Origin: Rhodobacter sp. CZR27
Lineage (GTDB): Bacteria; Pseudomonadota; Alphaproteobacteria; Rhodobacterales; Rhodobacteraceae
Direction of reading: 5' to 3'
NCBI RefSeq assembly: GCF_002407205.1
Contig: NZ_CP023549.1
Span: forward strand, 186,001-250,000
DNA length: 64,000 nucleotides
In this document: piece by piece, positions 61,335 through 64,000 of the stretch
How the letters are laid out: each line of letters begins with the position of its first letter
How positions within the stretch are numbered: the stretch's first letter is position 1
Notes under the pieces: model-generated
Seen by the model: only the letters and a program-made list of their open reading frames with translations
What the model was told of the DNA's origin: nothing
Databases searched by the model: none
Translations under genes and position numbers: made by a program

Positions 61335-62095
61335 TGCGGATCGAGGGACAGGCGGCGCTGGTCACCGGGGCAGGCTCGGGGCTGGGCGAGGCGACGGCGC
61401 GGGCGCTGGCGGCCGAAGGCGCGCGGGTAACGCTGCTGGATTTCAACTTCGACGCGGCGCAGGCGGTGGCGGCCGGGATCGGCGGGTTTGCAGTGAAATG
61501 CGATGTCGCTTCGGCCGAGAGCGCCGAGGCGGCGGTCTACGAGGCGGCGGACCGTCACGGGCCGGCGCGGATCCTCGTGAACTGCGCGGGCGTCGCGCCG
61601 GCCCGGAAGATCCTCGGCAAGGCGGGCGTCATGCCGCTGGACGAGTTCCGCCGCACGGTCGAGGTGAACCTGATCGGAAGCTTCAACCTCTTGCGGCTGT
61701 TCGCGGCGGCCGCGGCCGATCTGGAGCCGCTCGAGACCGGCGAACGGGGCGTCGCGATCAACACGGCCTCGATTGCGGCGTGGGAGGGCCAGATCGGCCA
61801 GACCGCCTATGCCGCCTCCAAGGGCGGGATCGTCGGCCTCACCCTGCCCGCGGCGCGCGAACTGGCGCCGCTCGGCATCCGGGTCTGCGCCATCGCCCCG
61901 GGCATCTTCGAGACGGCGATGCTGAAGGGCCTGCCGCAGGCGGCGCAGGACAGCCTTGGCGCCGCCGTTCCCTTCCCGTCGCGGCTGGGACGGCCGGCGG
62001 AGTTCGCGGCCCTCGCGCTGCACATCATCGGCAACCCGATGCTGAACGGCGAGGCGATCCGCCTCGACGGCGCGCTGCGGATGGGGCCGAAATGA
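61334..62095 (+). CDS. Short-chain 3-hydroxyacyl-CoA dehydrogenase (type-2 / HSD10-like)
   Basis: 253 residues. NAD site [29 protein letters not shown] and [12 protein letters not shown]; catalytic [20 protein letters not shown] with YAASK. Close in pattern to SDR 3-hydroxyacyl-CoA dehydrogenases acting on branched or straight acyl-CoA. ATG at 61334 overlaps the thiolase stop by one base (TGATG). Confidence 0.88.
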   Translation: MRIEGQAALVTGAGSGLGEATARALAAEGARVTLLDFNFDAAQAVAAGIGGFAVKCDVASAESAEAAVYEAADRHGPARILVNCAGVAPARKILGKAGVMPLDEFRRTVEVNLIGSFNLLRLFAAAAADLEPLETGERGVAINTASIAAWEGQIGQTAYAASKGGIVGLTLPAARELAPLGIRVCAIAPGIFETAMLKGLPQAAQDSLGAAVPFPSRLGRPAEFAALALHIIGNPMLNGEAIRLDGALRMGPK

Positions 62096-63228
62096 GCGCC
62101 TTGCTGACCGAGGAACAGCGGCTGATCCAAGCGACGGCGCGGGAGTTCGCCCGCGAGGTGCTGGCCCCGGGCGCGGCCGCGCGGGCGCAGGCCAAGGCGA
62201 TAGAACCCGAGGTGCTGGCGCAGCTGGGAGAGCTGGGCTTTCTCGGCATGACGGTGCCCGAGGAGATGGGGGGCGTCGGCGCGGATTACCTCAGCTACGC
62301 GCTGGCGCTGATCGAGATCGCCGCCGGCGACGGCGCGGTCTCGACGGTGATGAGCGTGCACAACGCGCCCTTCAACGCGATCCTCCAGCGGTTCGGCACC
62401 GAGGCGCAACGCGAGCGCGTGCTGCGGCCGGCGGCGCAGGGCGCCTTCATCGGCGCCTTCGCGCTGACGGAGGGCCACGCGGGCTCGGACGCCTCGGCGC
62501 TGCGCAGCCGGGCGCGGCGGAGCGCAACGGGCTATCTGATCGACGGCGAGAAGGTGTTCATCACCTCGGGGCAGATCGCGGGCTGGGTGATCCTCTTTGC
62601 CCGGATCGAGGGCAGCAGCGGCAAGGAGGGCATCACCTGTTTCCTTACGCCCACTTCCGCGCCGGGCTACCACGTCGCCAAGGTCGAGCAGAAGCTGGGA
62701 CAGGAAGCCTCCGACACCTGTGCGCTGCGTTTCGAAGGTCTGGAAGTGCCCGAAGACATGCGCATCGGCGCCGAGGGCGAGGGCTACCGTATCGCGCTCT
62801 CCAGCCTCGAGACGGGGCGCATCGGCATCGCGGCGCAGTCGGTCGGAATGGCGCAGGCGGCGCTGGAGGCGGCACTGGCCTATGCCCGCGAGCGGACCTC
62901 GTTCGGCCGGCCGCTGATCGAGCATCAGGCAGTGGGGTTCCGGCTGGCCGAGGCCCGGACGCGGCTGGAGGCCGCCCGGCAGATGGTGCTTCACGCCGCC
63001 CGGCTGAAGGATGCGGGCGAGCCCTGCCTGACCGAGGCGGCGATGGCCAAGCTGTTCGCCTCCGAGGCGGCCGAGCGCATCGTCTCGGATGCGATCCAGA
63101 CCTTCGGCGGCTATGGCTATACCCGCGACTTCCCGGTGGAGCGGATCTATCGCGACGTCCGGGTCTGCCAGATCTACGAGGGGACGTCCGACATCCAGAA
63201 GATGCTGATCCTTCGGGGAATGGCATGA
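62092..63228 (+). CDS. Acyl-CoA dehydrogenase
   Basis: 378 residues. FAD-dependent first oxidation of acyl-CoA. Features [60 protein letters not shown] and the C-terminal [20 protein letters not shown] and [10 protein letters not shown]. The catalytic Glu is in YEGTSD. Starts with ATGA overlap on the SDR gene. Probably short/branched-chain type, given the SDR and thiolase partners. Confidence 0.93.
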   Translation: MSALLTEEQRLIQATAREFAREVLAPGAAARAQAKAIEPEVLAQLGELGFLGMTVPEEMGGVGADYLSYALALIEIAAGDGAVSTVMSVHNAPFNAILQRFGTEAQRERVLRPAAQGAFIGAFALTEGHAGSDASALRSRARRSATGYLIDGEKVFITSGQIAGWVILFARIEGSSGKEGITCFLTPTSAPGYHVAKVEQKLGQEASDTCALRFEGLEVPEDMRIGAEGEGYRIALSSLETGRIGIAAQSVGMAQAALEAALAYARERTSFGRPLIEHQAVGFRLAEARTRLEAARQMVLHAARLKDAGEPCLTEAAMAKLFASEAAERIVSDAIQTFGGYGYTRDFPVERIYRDVRVCQIYEGTSDIQKMLILRGMA

Positions 63229-64000
63229 CAGGCGCGGCAGCCGGTGGTGCGGCCGGCCCGCTCGCCGGCCTGCGCCTGATCGAGATGGTGGGTCTCGGCC
63301 CCGCGCCCTTCGCGGCGATGATGCTCTCGGATGCCGGGGCCGAGGTGATCCGGATCCATCCGCTCGACGCCCGCTCCGAGATCCCGCTGATGAATACCGA
63401 ATTCGACGTGCTGGCCCGCGGGCGGCCGTCGATCGCGGTGGATCTGAAGCGACCCGAGGGGGTAGCGCTGCTCCTTGATCTGGCCGAGCGCGCCGACGGG
63501 ATGCTCGAGGGCTTCCGCCCCGGCGTGATGGAGCGGCTGGGCCTTGGCCCGGAGGTCTGCCTTCGGCGCAACCCGCGGCTGGTCTATGGCCGCATGACCG
63601 GCTGGGGACAGGACGGGCCGCTGGCACAGGCGGCGGGGCACGACCTGACCTATGTAGCGCTGTCGGGCGTTCTGGGCGCCATCGGGCCCGCGGACCGGCC
63701 GCCCGCGGTGCCGCTGAACCTGATCGGCGACTTCGGCGGCGGCGGCATGCTGCTGGCCTTCGGCATGCTGGCGGCACTGCTGCACGCCCGGACGACCGGC
63801 GCAGGGCAGGTAGTCGATGCGGCCATGACCGAGGGCGCGGCCCTGCTGGCGGCGATGATCTGGGGGTTCCGCGCCGGAGGCGCGTGGTCGGACGAGCGGC
63901 AGGCAAACCTGCTCGACGGCGGGGCATGGTTCTACGGCACCTATGAATGCGCCGACGGGCGCTTCCTTGCCGTGGCCCCGATCGAGGGCAAGTTCGCCCG
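63225..64000 (+). CDS. CaiB/BaiF CoA-transferase (alpha-methylacyl-CoA racemase-like), cut by window end
   Basis: At least 258 residues. [20 protein letters not shown] and [13 protein letters not shown] are the class III CoA-transferase/AMACR opening. [20 protein letters not shown] and [20 protein letters not shown] follow. Asp in [16 protein letters not shown] matches the catalytic position of racemases of this class. Translationally coupled to the dehydrogenase (ATGA). May racemise or activate 2-methyl acyl-CoA for the pathway. Confidence 0.9.
   Translation, partial: MTGAAAGGAAGPLAGLRLIEMVGLGPAPFAAMMLSDAGAEVIRIHPLDARSEIPLMNTEFDVLARGRPSIAVDLKRPEGVALLLDLAERADGMLEGFRPGVMERLGLGPEVCLRRNPRLVYGRMTGWGQDGPLAQAAGHDLTYVALSGVLGAIGPADRPPAVPLNLIGDFGGGGMLLAFGMLAALLHARTTGAGQVVDAAMTEGAALLAAMIWGFRAGGAWSDERQANLLDGGAWFYGTYECADGRFLAVAPIEGKFA

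Noticed and set aside
1..64000. CRISPR array, tRNA or rRNA genes
   Set aside because: No regularly spaced direct repeats, no cloverleaf with GTTC-type T-arm, and no rRNA sequence were seen while reading the window.

Overview
The window is high-GC alphaproteobacterial DNA that looks like a purple non-sulfur Rhodobacteraceae member (Rhodobacter/Cereibacter type). This rests on the bphO-bacteriophytochrome pair, a perfect FnrL-type box, a B12-riboswitch-led cobalt/cobalamin block, the Tad pilus genes and the family content. It is an inference from gene content, not from a marker gene.

Layout. 1-1769 (minus strand): 5' part of a bacteriophytochrome and its heme oxygenase BphO. 1795-13500: a graveyard of insertion sequences (IS3, IS5/IS427-type, IS903-type, IS110, IS1111-like, IS21) with scraps of a type I restriction methylase and two probably secreted hypothetical proteins. 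14020-16376: a stress-type operon (hemerythrin-like HHE protein, two DUF2382 proteins). 17489-21372: divergent AcoR-like regulator and flavin monooxygenase. 21713-31562: a Tad/Flp pilus locus (flp, cpaB, tadG, two tadE-like genes, cpaE, tadA, tadB, tadC, a LuxR regulator, prepilin peptidase) with no secretin gene. 31710-40112: envelope and membrane genes (flippase, rhomboid protease, acyltransferase, YdcH, DUF2306, SLC13 permease, glycosyltransferase). 40430-46890: a polyamine-type ABC importer with an Asp/Glu racemase, FCD-GntR regulator and acetyltransferase. 46892-49940: tryptophanase-family lyase, an NsrR-like repressor behind an FNR box, RarD. 50340-57309: periplasmic glucan synthesis (OpgG), a DUF4405 protein and a lipid A module (EptA, DgkA, PmrB/PmrA-like pair). 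57586-59966: cobalamin riboswitch, CbiM, CobB. 60174-64000: an overlapping fatty/branched acyl-CoA operon (thiolase, SDR dehydrogenase, acyl-CoA dehydrogenase, CaiB-like CoA-transferase) that runs off the end.

The most unusual part is 5500-11140. Two almost identical IS1111-like copies (IS110 family) lie in inverted orientation at 5922-7277 and 9306-10660. One copy sits beside half of an IS5-type transposase and half of an IS3-type transposase, and the other sits beside the two remaining halves. Flipping the segment between them rejoins both broken genes. The two rebuilt insertion points share the 12-mer CCAAAGGGGGGC. That fits an RNA-guided (bridge RNA) IS110-type recombinase that used the same target twice, followed by homologous inversion. 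The element has a roughly 250-bp non-coding right end, where the guide RNA of IS1111-type elements is expected. The neighbouring IS903-like and IS3-like genes also carry several 40-90-bp hairpin insertions with a common design, which may be an uncharacterised family of miniature palindromic elements.
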